From Pseudomonas sp. P8_229 (GTDB lineage Bacteria > Pseudomonadota > Gammaproteobacteria > Pseudomonadales > Pseudomonadaceae), in assembly GCF_034008635.1 (NCBI RefSeq), contig NZ_CP125378.1:5952501-6016500 (forward strand): a DNA stretch of 64,000 nucleotides, given 5' to 3'. Positions 18,868 to 29,800 of the stretch are shown piece after piece. Below the pieces are notes generated by a model. It did no database searches. It saw only the letters and a program-made list of their open reading frames with translations, and was not told the origin of the DNA. The translations under genes were made by a program, and so were the position numbers. The first letter of the stretch is position 1. Each line of letters opens with the position of its first letter.

Positions 18868-19053
18868 GTATCAGTAACGACTGACAGTTGAATATAAGGT
18901 GCCACGTCGCAGTTATAAGCGTCACGCCAATACAACGAATGACCGGTTGTATGACGGAAGTTGTGATTGAAGTGTCAGTGCAAAGTTGCAAGAAGTATTC
19001 CGGCATGCGCACGGATAATTAACAGAGACGTCTCGCCAAAGAATGGCGGGGAA

Positions 19054-19070
19054 ATTATTTCAGGAATAAT
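19054..19070 (+). promoter_or_regulatory. Candidate RsmA hairpin masking the aprD ribosome site
   Basis: ATTATT (19054-19059) pairs with AATAAT (19065-19070) and presents TCAGG with the next A at the loop edge. This puts the ribosome-site GGA at the top of a short hairpin just before the aprD ATG, the geometry preferred by CsrA/RsmA proteins. Confidence 0.45.
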
Positions 19071-19072
19071 CA

Positions 19073-20848
19073 ATGAAGATGGCGAAGGCCCCAGCCACCG
19101 CTCCCTTGTTCAAGGCTTTGGGTGACTATAAAAGCATTCTGATCAGCGTCGGCTGCTTTACCGCGCTGATTAACGTGCTGATGCTGGTGCCCTCCATTTA
19201 TATGCTGCAGGTCTACGACCGCGTGCTGTCTTCGCAGAACGAAACCACCTTGGCGATGCTGTCGTTGATGGTCGTCGGGTTCTTTGCGTTCATCGGCATG
19301 CTGGAAGTGATCCGCAGCTTCATCGTGATTCGCATCGGCAGCCAACTGGAGCGCCGCTTCAACCTGCGGGTGTATCAGGCGGCGTTCGAACGTAACCTGT
19401 TCAAGGGCGAGGGCAATGCCGGGCAGTCGCTGGGCGATCTGACCCACATTCGTCAGTTCGTCACCGGGCCGGCACTGTTCGCGTTCTTCGATGCGCCGTG
19501 GTTTCCGGTCTATCTGTTCGTTATCTATCTGTTCAACGTCTGGCTGGGCGTGCTGGCCACCGCCGGCGCGCTGCTGCTGATTGCGCTGGCGTGCCTCAAC
19601 GAATACATGACCAAGAAGCCGTTGGGCGAAGCCGCCGGTTTCTCGCAGAAGTCCAGCCAACTGGCGACCAGCCACCTGCATAACGCCGAAACCATTCAAG
19701 CGATGGGCATGCTCGGTGCGCTGCGCAAGCGTTGGTTTGGCGTACATTCGCGCTTCCTCGGCCTGCAGAACCAGGCCAGCGACACCGGTGCGGTGATCAG
19801 TTCGATCAGTAAAACCCTGCGTCTGTGCCTGCAATCGCTGGTGCTGGGCCTCGGTGCCTTGCTGGTGATCAAGGGCGACATGACCGCCGGGATGATGATC
19901 GCGGGTTCGATCCTGATGGGCCGCGTGCTGAGCCCGATCGACCAGTTGATCGCAGTGTGGAAACAGTGGAGCGGGGCGAAGCTGGCCTACCGTCGTCTGG
20001 ACTCGCTGCTGCAGGCGTTCCCGCCGAGTGACGACGCCATGGCGCTGCCGGCGCCGAAAGGCCAGATCACCTTCGAGCAAGTCAGTGCCGGCCCTCCGGG
20101 GCAACGCGCGGCGACTTTGCAGATGATCAATTTCAATCTGGGCGCGGGCGAAGTGCTCGGTGTGCTCGGTGCCTCCGGTTCTGGCAAGTCGACCCTGGCC
20201 CGGGTGCTGGTCGGCGTGTGGCCGACCCTCGGTGGCACGGTGCGCCTGGACGGTGCCGACATCCATCGCTGGAACCGCGACGAACTCGGCCCGTACATTG
20301 GCTATCTGCCGCAAGACATCGAGCTGTTCAGCGGCAGCATCGCCGAGAACATCGCCCGTTTCAGCGAGGCCAACCCGGAAAAAGTCGTGGCCGCCGCGCA
20401 ACAGGCCGGCGTACACGAGATGATCCTGCGCCTGCCACAAGGTTACGACACGCAACTGGGCGAGGACGGCAGTGGCCTGTCCGGTGGTCAGAAGCAGCGC
20501 GTGGCCCTGGCCCGTGCAATGTATGGCGAGCCGAGCCTGGTCGTGCTCGATGAGCCGAACTCCAACCTCGACACCGTCGGTGAAGCCGCGCTGGCCAGTG
20601 CCATCGCCCAGCTCAAGGCCCAAGGCACCACGGTGGTGCTGGTGACGCATCGCTCTTCGGTATTGGCCCAGGCGGACAAGTTGCTGGTGCTCAACGACGG
20701 TCGCTTGCAGGCGTTTGGCGCCAGTCAGGAAGTCCTCAAGGCGCTGTCCGGCGCCCAGGAACAACAACGGGAAAAATCTGCGCAGGCACCGGGCGGGCTC
20801 AGCATGAGCCGGCAGTACCAGCCCACGACAAGGAATTCGGGTGTATGA
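19073..20848 (+). CDS. aprD: Type I secretion ABC transporter
   Basis: A 591-residue inner-membrane exporter subunit of the PrtD/AprD kind. An N-terminal membrane domain (about 20-300, several helices) is followed by an ABC domain with Walker A GASGSGKST (about 364-372), signature LSGGQKQR (about 468) and Walker B LVVLDEPNSNLD. It drives one-step export of AprA and, by analogy with P. fluorescens, the RTX lipases encoded downstream. The gene overlaps aprE by ATGA. Confidence 0.93.
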   Translation: MKMAKAPATAPLFKALGDYKSILISVGCFTALINVLMLVPSIYMLQVYDRVLSSQNETTLAMLSLMVVGFFAFIGMLEVIRSFIVIRIGSQLERRFNLRVYQAAFERNLFKGEGNAGQSLGDLTHIRQFVTGPALFAFFDAPWFPVYLFVIYLFNVWLGVLATAGALLLIALACLNEYMTKKPLGEAAGFSQKSSQLATSHLHNAETIQAMGMLGALRKRWFGVHSRFLGLQNQASDTGAVISSISKTLRLCLQSLVLGLGALLVIKGDMTAGMMIAGSILMGRVLSPIDQLIAVWKQWSGAKLAYRRLDSLLQAFPPSDDAMALPAPKGQITFEQVSAGPPGQRAATLQMINFNLGAGEVLGVLGASGSGKSTLARVLVGVWPTLGGTVRLDGADIHRWNRDELGPYIGYLPQDIELFSGSIAENIARFSEANPEKVVAAAQQAGVHEMILRLPQGYDTQLGEDGSGLSGGQKQRVALARAMYGEPSLVVLDEPNSNLDTVGEAALASAIAQLKAQGTTVVLVTHRSSVLAQADKLLVLNDGRLQAFGASQEVLKALSGAQEQQREKSAQAPGGLSMSRQYQPTTRNSGV

Positions 20849-22194
20849 GCAGCGCCAGCATGAACACTGAAAACGAAGCGAGCATGGAACACACCTACAT
20901 CACCGAGCGCCCGGAGCGCGATGCGAAATTTTTCGCACGCATGGGCTGGATTCTGGCCATTGTCGGCGCCGGCAGCTTTTTCACCTGGGCCGCACTGGCG
21001 CCGCTGGATCAAGGCATTCCAGTGCAGGGCACCGTGGTGGTCTCGGGCAAACGCAAGGCCGTGCAGTCGATGAGCAGCGGCGTGGTCAGCCGGATCCTCG
21101 TGCGCGAAGGCGAGATCGTCAAACAGGGCCAACCGCTGTTCCGTCTCGACCAGACGCAAGTCGCTGCCGATGTGCAATCGCTGCAGGCGCAATACCGCAT
21201 GGCCTGGGCCAGCCTCGCGCGTTGGCAGGCCGAGCGTGACAACCTCAAAGAGATAACCTTTCCCGCCGAGCTGAGCAACGATCCGGACCCGCGCCTGGCG
21301 CTGGTGCTTGAAGGCCAGCGGCAACTGTTCAGCAGCCGCCGCGAAGCGTTCTACCGCGAACAGGCCGGCTTGCGCGCAAGCATCGAAGGCGCCACGTCGC
21401 AACTGGCCGGCATGCGTCGTGCCCGCACCGACCTCAATGCCCAGGCCGATTCCCTGCAACAGCAATTGAGCAACCTGCAGCCGCTGGCGGACAACGGCTA
21501 CATCCCGCGCAATCGCTTGATGGAATACCAGCGTCAGCTGTCGCAAGTGCAACAGCAACTGGCCGAGAACACCGGTGAAAGCGGCCGCGTGGAGCAGGGC
21601 ATCCTCGAATCGCGCCTGAAGCTGCAACAGCATGGCGAGGAATATCAGAAGGAGGTGCGCACGCAACTGGCGGACGCGCAGCTCAAAAGCGTGACTCTGT
21701 CCGAGCAACTGACCTCGGCCGGTTTCGACCTGCAGCACAGCGAGATTCTCGCCACCGCCGACGGCGTGGCGGTCAACCTTGGCGTGCACACCGAAGGCGC
21801 CGTGGTGCGGCAGGGCGAAACCCTGCTGGAGATCGTCCCGCAAGGCACCACGCTGGAAGTGGAAGGGCACTTGCCGATCAACCTGATCGACAAGGTCGGC
21901 ACACATTTGCCGGTGGACATCCTCTTTACCGCGTTCAACCAGAGCAAGACCCCGCGGGTGCCGGGTGAGGTCAGCCTGATTTCCGCCGACCAGATGGTCG
22001 ATGAGAAAACCGGTGTGCCGTACTACGTGTTGCGCAGCAGCGTCAGTGATCAGGCGATGGAGAAACTCCATGGCCTGGTCATCAAGCCCGGTATGCCGGC
22101 GGAAATGTTCGTGCGCACTGGCGAACGTTCACTGCTCAACTACCTGTTCAAACCGCTGCTCGATCGGGCCGGCTCCGCGTTGACCGAAGAATAA
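20845..22194 (+). CDS. aprE: Type I secretion membrane fusion protein
   Basis: A 449-residue HlyD-family adaptor. It has one N-terminal transmembrane helix (MGWILAIVGAGSFFTWAAL, about 33-51), a lipoyl/barrel-sandwich part (GTVVVSGKRKAVQS, IVKQGQPLFRLDQT), a long coiled-coil hairpin (about 130-300, Gln/Leu-rich) and a C-terminal beta part with MPAEMFVRTGERSLLNYL. It bridges AprD to AprF. Start codon and aprD stop share ATGA, and translational coupling is likely. Confidence 0.93.
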   Translation: MSSASMNTENEASMEHTYITERPERDAKFFARMGWILAIVGAGSFFTWAALAPLDQGIPVQGTVVVSGKRKAVQSMSSGVVSRILVREGEIVKQGQPLFRLDQTQVAADVQSLQAQYRMAWASLARWQAERDNLKEITFPAELSNDPDPRLALVLEGQRQLFSSRREAFYREQAGLRASIEGATSQLAGMRRARTDLNAQADSLQQQLSNLQPLADNGYIPRNRLMEYQRQLSQVQQQLAENTGESGRVEQGILESRLKLQQHGEEYQKEVRTQLADAQLKSVTLSEQLTSAGFDLQHSEILATADGVAVNLGVHTEGAVVRQGETLLEIVPQGTTLEVEGHLPINLIDKVGTHLPVDILFTAFNQSKTPRVPGEVSLISADQMVDEKTGVPYYVLRSSVSDQAMEKLHGLVIKPGMPAEMFVRTGERSLLNYLFKPLLDRAGSALTEE

Positions 22195-22208
22195 GGATGT
22201 TCGGCTGT

Positions 22209-23570
22209 ATGAATAAGCTTTCGATGTTGGGAGCAGCGTTCGCGCTGCTCGCAGGAAACAGCGCGCTGGCGGCCATGGGGCCATTCGAGGTCTACGAACA
22301 GGCATTGCGCAACGACCCGGTGTTCCTCGGTGCGATCAAGGAGCGCGACGCGGGTCTGGAAAACCGCATCATCGGCCGCGCAGGACTGTTGCCCAAGGTC
22401 GGTTACAACTACAACAAGGGCCGCAACTCGTCGAAGGCCACTTCACTTGACGAGCGTGCGCGCAATCGCACCGAGGACCGCAACTACAACAGCTACGGTT
22501 CGACCCTGACGGTGCAGCAACCGCTGCTCGACTACGAAGCCTACGCGGCGTATCGCAAAGGCGTGGCGCAGTCGCTGTTTGCTGACGAGGCGTTTCGCGG
22601 CAAGAGCCAGGAGCTGCTGGTGCGGGTGCTGGACAACTACACCAAGGCCTTGTTCGCCCAGGATCAGATCGACATCGCCCAGGCCAAAAAGAAGGCCTAC
22701 GAGCAGCAGTTCCAGCAGAACGAGCACATGTTCAAGCAGGGCGAGGGCACGCGCACCGACATCCTTGAAGCCGAATCGCGCTATGAACTGGCGACCGCCG
22801 AAGAGATCGAGGCGCGCAACGAGCAAGACGCCGCCCTGCGTGAGCTGGGCGCGTTGATCGGCGTACCGGCGGTGGACATCGGCGATCTGGTGCCGCTGGA
22901 TCAGAATTTCCAGACGTTCGCCCTGATGCCGGCCAACTATGACACCTGGCATGAGCTGGCAATCAGCAACAACCCTAACCTGGCGTCGCAGCGGCAGGCG
23001 GTGGAAGTGGCGAAATATGAAGTCGAGCGCAATCGCGCCGGGCATCTGCCCAAGGTCAACGCCTATGCCTCGATGCGCCAGAACGAATCCGAGAGCGGCA
23101 ACACCTATAACCAGCGCTACGAGACCAACACCATCGGTTTCGAAGTCAGCGTGCCGTTGTACGCCGGGGGCGGGGTGTCGGCCTCGACCCGTCAGGCCAG
23201 CCGCACCATGGAGCAGGCCGAATACGAACTCGACGGCAAGACTCGCGAGACATTGATCGAGCTGCGTCGTCAGTTCAGCGCCTGCCTGTCGGGCGTCAAC
23301 AAACTGCGCGCCTACCAGAAGGCACTGTCTTCGGCCGAAGCGCTGGTGGTGTCGACCAAGCAAAGCATTCTTGGCGGTGAGCGAACCAATCTGGATGCGC
23401 TGAACGCCGAACAACAACTATTTACCACCCGCCGCGATCTGGCTCAGGCACGCTACGACTACTTGATGGCCTGGACCAAGCTGCATTACTACGCAGGGAC
23501 ATTGAACGAACAGGATCTGGCGCGGGTGGATGAGGCCTTCGGACAAGGCCCGAAAAGCAACACGAACTAA
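22209..23570 (+). CDS. aprF: Type I secretion outer-membrane channel (TolC family)
   Basis: A 453-residue TolC-like protein with a signal peptide (MNKLSMLGAAFALLAGNSALA). It contains the two repeated outer-membrane-efflux halves, with PFEVYEQALRNDP at the N-terminus and the heptad-rich helices expected for the periplasmic tunnel. I prefer the ATG at 22209, ten bases after AAGGATG, over the ATG at 22197, which leaves no room for the ribosome site. It is the third exporter component after aprD and aprE. Confidence 0.92.
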   Translation: MNKLSMLGAAFALLAGNSALAAMGPFEVYEQALRNDPVFLGAIKERDAGLENRIIGRAGLLPKVGYNYNKGRNSSKATSLDERARNRTEDRNYNSYGSTLTVQQPLLDYEAYAAYRKGVAQSLFADEAFRGKSQELLVRVLDNYTKALFAQDQIDIAQAKKKAYEQQFQQNEHMFKQGEGTRTDILEAESRYELATAEEIEARNEQDAALRELGALIGVPAVDIGDLVPLDQNFQTFALMPANYDTWHELAISNNPNLASQRQAVEVAKYEVERNRAGHLPKVNAYASMRQNESESGNTYNQRYETNTIGFEVSVPLYAGGGVSASTRQASRTMEQAEYELDGKTRETLIELRRQFSACLSGVNKLRAYQKALSSAEALVVSTKQSILGGERTNLDALNAEQQLFTTRRDLAQARYDYLMAWTKLHYYAGTLNEQDLARVDEAFGQGPKSNTN

Positions 23571-23583
23571 GGTCTTGCACTGA

Positions 23584-23614
23584 CCTGTGGTGAGGGGATT
23601 CAGCGAAACGTCGC
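23584..23614 (+). repeat. Half element of the GAGGGGATT repeat family
   Basis: TGTGGTGAGGGGATTCAGCG and the following bases are the reverse complement, with a few changes, of 26773-26803. The two halves thus flank the first autotransporter gene in inverted orientation. Confidence 0.6.
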
Positions 23615-23686
23615 CACAGCAATCGTGTTGATTGCTGGGTGATCGGCATAACAACTCTAAAAAAACAAAGAAAGTGAGTGGTGAAC

Positions 23687-26638
23687 ATGGAAGTACGCAT
23701 CAAGCCGGCAGCGGTCGGCACCCTGTTGCTCGCAGTTTCCATCGCGCAAGCCAATGCGCAGTACCTTGAAACCGGCAAACCCGGCGATCCGGCCAGTTGG
23801 CGCAGTGCCGAATTCCAGCGCGACTGGGGCCTTGCGCGGATGCAGGCCGATCAGGCCTACGCCGCCGGGATCACCGGCAAAGGCGTGGAGATCGGCGCCC
23901 TCGACTCCGGCTTCGATGCCACCCACCCCGAGTTCGCCACCGACCGCTATCACCCGGTGCTGGCGTCAGGCAGTTACGTCGACGGTTCGCTGTTCAGCGT
24001 CAACGGCACCCTCAACCCCAACAACGACTCCCACGGCACTCACGTGGTCGGCACCATGGGCGCGAGCCGTGACGGCAACGGCATGCACGGCGTGGCGTAC
24101 AACGCGCAGATCTTCGTCGGCAACACCAACAAGAACGACAGCTTCCTGTTCGGCCCCAAACCCGATCCGCGTTATTTCAAAGCGGCGTACGACGCCCTGG
24201 CCGATGCCGGCGTGCGCGCAATCAACAACAGTTGGGGCAGCCAGCCGCCGGATGTCAGCTATCGCACCCTGGCTGATCTGCACGCAGCGTACGCCCAGCA
24301 CTGGAATCAGGGCACCTGGCTCGACGCGGCAGCGGACGTCTCGCGCCGCGGCGTGATCAACGTGTTCAGCGCCGGCAACAGCGGCTACCCGAACGCCAGC
24401 GTGCGCTCGGCGTTGCCGTACTTTCAGCCGGATCTCGAGGGGCACTGGCTGGCGGTCTCCGGGCTCGACCAAAGCAATCAGCAGAAGTACAACCAGTGCG
24501 GCATCGCCAAGTATTGGTGCATCACCACGCCTGGGGCGAGGATTGATAGCACCATTCCGGGGGCCGGGTACGCGATCAAGTCCGGCACTTCGATGGCCGC
24601 GCCGCACGCCACCGGGGCACTGGCGCTGGTGATGCAACGTTATCCGTACATGAACAATCAGCAGGCGCTCGAAGTGCTGCTGACCACCGCCACGCAACTC
24701 GACGGCTCGGTCACCGATGCACCGACCGAGCGGGTCGGCTGGGGCGTGGCCAACCTGAACCGGGCGATGCACGGGCCGGGACAATTGTTGGGGGCATTCA
24801 ATGCCAATCTGGCCGCCGGGCAAAGCGATGTCTGGAGCAATGACATCTCCGACAAGGCCTTGCTTCAGCGTCAGGGCGAAGACCTCGTCGAGCACAGCGC
24901 CTGGCAGCAAACCCTGCAGGACAAGGGCTGGCAGAACGGTATTGCGCCCGGTGCCAGCCAACAGGATCAGACCGACTACGCGGTGGGCATGGCCCGTGAT
25001 GCCGCCGCGGCGACGCGGGTCTATCAGGGCAGCCTGATCAAGTCCGGAGCAGGGCGCTTGCTGCTGAGCGGCGACAACACCTTCCGTGGGCCGACCACGG
25101 TCAATGGCGGCGTGCTCAGCGTCAACGGTTCGCTGGCCTCGGCGGTGACCGTCAATGACAGCGGCACCGTGGGCGGGTCCGGGCGGATCGGCTCGCTGAC
25201 CGCCAACAGCGGCGGCCGCGTGGCGCCGGGCAATTCCATCGGCACCTTGAATGTGGCCGGTGACGTGACCTTTGCCCCGGGCTCGACCTACGCGGTCGAG
25301 CTGTCGCCGAGCAGCAGCGACCGCATCGTCGCCGGCGGTGCCGCGAGCATCAGCGGCGCCACCGTCAGCCTGTCGCTGGAAAACAGCCCGACCTTGCTCA
25401 GCACCACTGAAACCCGCAGCCTGCTCGGTCATTCGTACGACATACTGCAAGCGGCCGGTGGTATTCAGGGCCAGTTCGGCGCGGTGTTGCCGGAGTACCT
25501 GTTCATCGGTGGCAGCCTCGACTACGCGGCCAACGCCATTCAGCTCGACATCCAGCGCAACGCCACCTCGTTCGCCAGCGTCGGACAAACCCCGAATCAG
25601 CGCGCGGTGGCGGCGGCCGTCGAAGGGCTGGGCGCCGGCAACTCGGTGTACGAAAGCCTGCTGCTGTCGGCAGACGCCGCTTCCGCGCAACAGGCATTCC
25701 AGCAGCTGAGCGGGGAAATCTACCCCGCGCTCGGCTCTATGCTGATCAATGACAGCCGCCAGTTGCGCGACGCCGTCGGCGAACGTCTGCGCGATGCAAG
25801 CGCCACGCAAAGCAACGGCTGGATCAAGGCACTCGGCGCCTGGGGCACGACTGACTCCGGTCGTGACACCTCGCGCTACAGCACCTCGATCGGTGGCTTG
25901 CTGGCCGGCGTCGACGGCGCGCTGGACGAGCAGACCCGCATCGGTCTGGTCACCGGGTACAGCGACAGTTCGCTGAACATGGGCTCGGGCACGCATTCAC
26001 AGGCTTCAGTCGACAGCTATCACTTGGGCGCTTACGCCGGTCACGACATCGGCGCCTGGCGCCTGAGTACGGGCGCGGCCTACAGCTGGCACCGCGCCGA
26101 CGTCAAACGCGATCTGCAGTACGGCGACGTCAGCGCCAAACAGAAAACCAAGGTCGACGCGGCCACCACTCAGGTCTTCGGTGAAGCGGCTTATCGCCTG
26201 AACCTGCAACCGGTTGCGCTGGAGCCGTTCGCCAACCTCGCTTACGTGCATCTGGATACTGAAGGCTTCACCGAAAAGGGCGACGCGGCGGCGCTGAAAA
26301 GCTCCGGCGAGCAGCGTGATGCGGTGCTCAGCACCCTCGGTGTGCGCGCGGTCAAGACGTTCAATCTGTCGGCTCAACAATCACTCGATGTCAGCGGCCA
26401 CCTTGGCTGGCAGCACAGCTTGAGCGATATCGACGCCGAACAGCATCTGCGTTTTGCCAGTGGCAGCACACCGTACGCGGTCGAGAGTTCGGCACTGGTG
26501 CGCGATGCGGCGCTGGTCGGCGTGCAAGCCAGCCTGGCGGTGAGCAAGGACGTACGGGTCAACCTCGATTACAACGGCCAACTGGCCAACCGCGAGAAGA
26601 GCCATGGCGTGGGGTTGAGCCTGAACTGGCAGTTCTGA
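23687..26638 (+). CDS. prtA: Subtilisin-like autotransporter serine protease (first copy)
   Basis: 983 residues. A signal peptide (about 1-24) is followed by an S8 protease with Asp73 (GALDSGFD), His116 (DSHGTHVVG) and Ser302 ([12 protein letters not shown]). Passenger-associated repeat segments ([20 protein letters not shown]) then lead to a 12-strand autotransporter barrel over the last 280 residues, ending in Trp-Gln-Phe. It belongs with PrtA/PrtB-type proteins of the P. fluorescens apr-lip operon; the product exports itself through the outer membrane. The ATG at 23687 is preferred, and GTG at 23678 or 23681 is possible. The second copy follows 240 bp later. Confidence 0.9.
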   Translation: MEVRIKPAAVGTLLLAVSIAQANAQYLETGKPGDPASWRSAEFQRDWGLARMQADQAYAAGITGKGVEIGALDSGFDATHPEFATDRYHPVLASGSYVDGSLFSVNGTLNPNNDSHGTHVVGTMGASRDGNGMHGVAYNAQIFVGNTNKNDSFLFGPKPDPRYFKAAYDALADAGVRAINNSWGSQPPDVSYRTLADLHAAYAQHWNQGTWLDAAADVSRRGVINVFSAGNSGYPNASVRSALPYFQPDLEGHWLAVSGLDQSNQQKYNQCGIAKYWCITTPGARIDSTIPGAGYAIKSGTSMAAPHATGALALVMQRYPYMNNQQALEVLLTTATQLDGSVTDAPTERVGWGVANLNRAMHGPGQLLGAFNANLAAGQSDVWSNDISDKALLQRQGEDLVEHSAWQQTLQDKGWQNGIAPGASQQDQTDYAVGMARDAAAATRVYQGSLIKSGAGRLLLSGDNTFRGPTTVNGGVLSVNGSLASAVTVNDSGTVGGSGRIGSLTANSGGRVAPGNSIGTLNVAGDVTFAPGSTYAVELSPSSSDRIVAGGAASISGATVSLSLENSPTLLSTTETRSLLGHSYDILQAAGGIQGQFGAVLPEYLFIGGSLDYAANAIQLDIQRNATSFASVGQTPNQRAVAAAVEGLGAGNSVYESLLLSADAASAQQAFQQLSGEIYPALGSMLINDSRQLRDAVGERLRDASATQSNGWIKALGAWGTTDSGRDTSRYSTSIGGLLAGVDGALDEQTRIGLVTGYSDSSLNMGSGTHSQASVDSYHLGAYAGHDIGAWRLSTGAAYSWHRADVKRDLQYGDVSAKQKTKVDAATTQVFGEAAYRLNLQPVALEPFANLAYVHLDTEGFTEKGDAAALKSSGEQRDAVLSTLGVRAVKTFNLSAQQSLDVSGHLGWQHSLSDIDAEQHLRFASGSTPYAVESSALVRDAALVGVQASLAVSKDVRVNLDYNGQLANREKSHGVGLSLNWQF

Positions 26639-26668
26639 GCGCCTGCAGGTCAGATGAACACACACACT

Positions 26669-26803
26669 TGTGGTGAGGGGATTTATCCCCGATCGACTGC
26701 GCAGCAGTCGCACACCCAGACGACTCGGTTTACGGAAGAGACTGTTCGGGGCCGCTTCGCAACCATCGGGGGTGCGACGTTTCGCTAAATCCCCTCAACA
26801 CAA
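26669..26803. repeat. Palindromic repeat of the GAGGGGATT family
   Basis: This 135-bp element begins GTGGTGAGGGGATTTATCCC and ends with the inverted arm AAATCCCCTCAACACA. Internal GCCGCTTCGC matches the core of the copy at 8412. It fills most of the gap between the two autotransporter genes. Confidence 0.7.
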
Positions 26804-26875
26804 GCGTTAACTCCCAGGCCCAGGTGTGGGGCTGGTAAACGGATTTTTCGCAACAACACTAAGGAAGGTCGCTGG

Positions 26876-29800
26876 ATGAATAAGAATAATACCCCCGCGC
26901 AAACGGGTGGTCGCTTCGCCATGAAAACCCTTAATTGCGCCGTGCTCTGCGCACTGGCCACCTGGGGCACCGCCCACGCGGCGCCTTACGTGGAAAGTGG
27001 ACGCACAGGCGATCCCGCCAGTTGGCGCAGTGCCGAGTTCCAGGCGGAATGGGGCCTGGGCGCCATTGGTGCCGATCACGCTTACGCTGCCGGTTACACC
27101 GGCAAGGGTGTGAAGCTGGGGATTTTCGACCAGCCGGTGTACGCCGCGCACCCGGAGTTTTCCGGCACCAATAAAGTCGTGACGCTGGTCACCAGCGGGA
27201 TCCGCGAATACACCGACCCGTACATCCCGGTCAAAGCCGGCGATGCGTTCCGCTATGACGGTTCGCCCTCGGTCGGTTCCGACGGCAAGCTCGGTGCTCA
27301 CGGCACCCACGTCGGCGGTATTGCCGCCGGCAGCCGTGACGGCGGACCGATGCACGGTGTGGCGTTCGGTGCGCAGATCATCAGTGCCGACAACGGTGAC
27401 CCGGGTCCGGAAGACGGCATCGTCCGTGGCAACGATGGCGCGGTGTACAAGGCCGGTTGGGATGCGCTGATCGCCAGCGGTGCGCGGATCATCAACAACA
27501 GCTGGGGCATCGGCATCACCGACCGTTTCGACCTCGGTGGCCGCGACCCGGCGTATCCGCACTTCACCGTCAACGACGCGCAATTGCAGTTCAATGAAAT
27601 TCGCACGCTGCTCGGCACCAAGCCCGGCGGTGCCTACGACGGCGCCATCGCTGCCGCCCGCAGCGGGATCGTGACGATTTTCGCCGCCGGTAACGATTAC
27701 AACCTGAACAACCCCGACGCGATCGCCGGCCTCGGCTACTTCGTGCCGGACATCGCGCCGAACTGGATCACCGTCGCCGCGTTGCAGAAGAACCCGGACC
27801 AGGCCAGCGCCAACCCGTACATCATGAGTACGTTCTCCTCGCGCTGTGGCTACACCGCGAGCTTCTGCGTCTCGGCGCCGGGCACGAAAATCTACAGCTC
27901 GATCATTGAGGGCACCAACGCCGACAACCTGACCACCGGCTATAAAAACTACAACGGCACCTCGATGGCCGCGCCGCATGTGGCCGGTTCCATGGCGGTG
28001 CTGATGGAGCGCTTCCCGTACATGACCGGCGATCAGGTCGCCACGGTACTGCGCACCACCGCCACCGACCTCGGCGCACCGGGCATCGACGCCCTGTACG
28101 GCTGGGGCATGATCAACCTGCGCAAGGGCATCGATGGCCCGGCGATGTTCGTCACCGAGCAGGACATTCCCGAAGAGTTCCGCATCCAGGGGGCTTACGG
28201 CTCAGGCCAGTTTGTTGCAGACCTGCCGGGCATCGGCGCGATCATCGACAAGGGCAAGCCGACCGAGCGTGTGTGCAACGACATCACCTGCGGCCTCGAC
28301 ACCTGGCGCAACGACATTTCCGGTCACGGTGGCCTGACCAAACAGGGCATCGGCACGCTGGTGCTGACCGGCAACAACACCTACAGCGGCCCGACCCTGG
28401 TCAATCAGGGGCGTCTGGCGATCAACGGTTCGCTGGCGTCGGCGGTCACCGTGAATGAGAACGGCATCCTCGGCGGTAACGGCCACATCGGCGCGTTGAC
28501 CGCGAAAAGCGGCGGTACCGTCGCGCCGGGCAACTCCATCGGCACGCTGAACGTGGCCGGTGACGTGACCTTCGAGCGCGGTTCGACCTACGCGGTGGAA
28601 GTGTCGCCGACCAGCAGTGACAAGATCGTCGCCGGTGGCAAAGCGCTGATTGATGGCGCTACCGTCAGTCTGTCGCTGGAAAACAGCCCGACGCTGCTGA
28701 CCACCGCCGAAGTGAAAAGCCTGCAGGGCGCCCAGTTCAACATTCTGCAAGCGGCCGGTGGCATTCAAGGCCAGTTCGGGCAAGTGCTACCGAACTACGC
28801 GTTCCTCGGTGGCACCCTGGCGTACTCGGCGAACGGCGTGCAACTGGACGTCGGGCGCAACGGTGCGTCGTTCGCCAGTGTCGGCCTGACGCCGAACCAG
28901 CGTGCAGTCGGTGCGGCTGCCGAGCGTCTGGGCGCGGGCAATGCACTGTTCGAAACTCTGCTGCTGTCGCCGAACGCGGCCTCGGCGCAACAGGCGTTCC
29001 AGCAACTGTCCGGGGAAATTCACCCGGCGATTGGCACGATGCTGATCAACGACAGCCGTTACCTGCGTGAAGCGGTGGGTGAGCGTCTGCGCGAGCGTGA
29101 TCTGTTCAATGCCAATGCACCGACCGACGATCGCAGCAATGCCTGGGTCAAGGTCCTCGGTTCGTGGGGCAAAAGCGATGGCGGGCATGAAAACGCCGAT
29201 TCCAACAGCTCTATCGGCGGCTTGCTGGCCGGTGTCGACGGCTTGATTGCTGAAGATACCCGTCTGGGTTTCGTTACTGGTTATAGCGACAGTTCGTTGA
29301 ACATGGGGGGCGGCACGCATTCGTCGGCCTCGGTCGACAGCTACCACCTCGGTGCGTACCTGGGGCACCAGATCGATGCACTGCGTCTGACTGCCGGTGC
29401 GGCTTACAGCTGGCATCGCGTGGACGTGAAACGTGATCTGCAGTTCGCTGGCGTCAGTGGCAAAGAGAAAACCAAGCACGATGCCGCAACCACCCAACTG
29501 TTCACTGAAGCGGCTTACGATCTGCGCCTGCAACCGATGAACCTGGAGCCGTTCGCCAATCTGTCGTACGTGCACCTGAACACCGAAAGCTTCACCGAGA
29601 AGGGTGATGCCGCGGCGCTCAAGGGCGGCGAAGACAATCGCGATGTGGTGCTGTCGACCCTTGGTGTGCGCGCCAAGCGCACCTTCGCGCTGTCGGAGAA
29701 ACATCAGCTGGAATTGGGCGCAACCCTCGGCTGGCAGCACAACCTGAGCAGCGTCGATGCTGACAGCCACCTGGCGTTCGCCAATGGCAACAGCGCGTTC

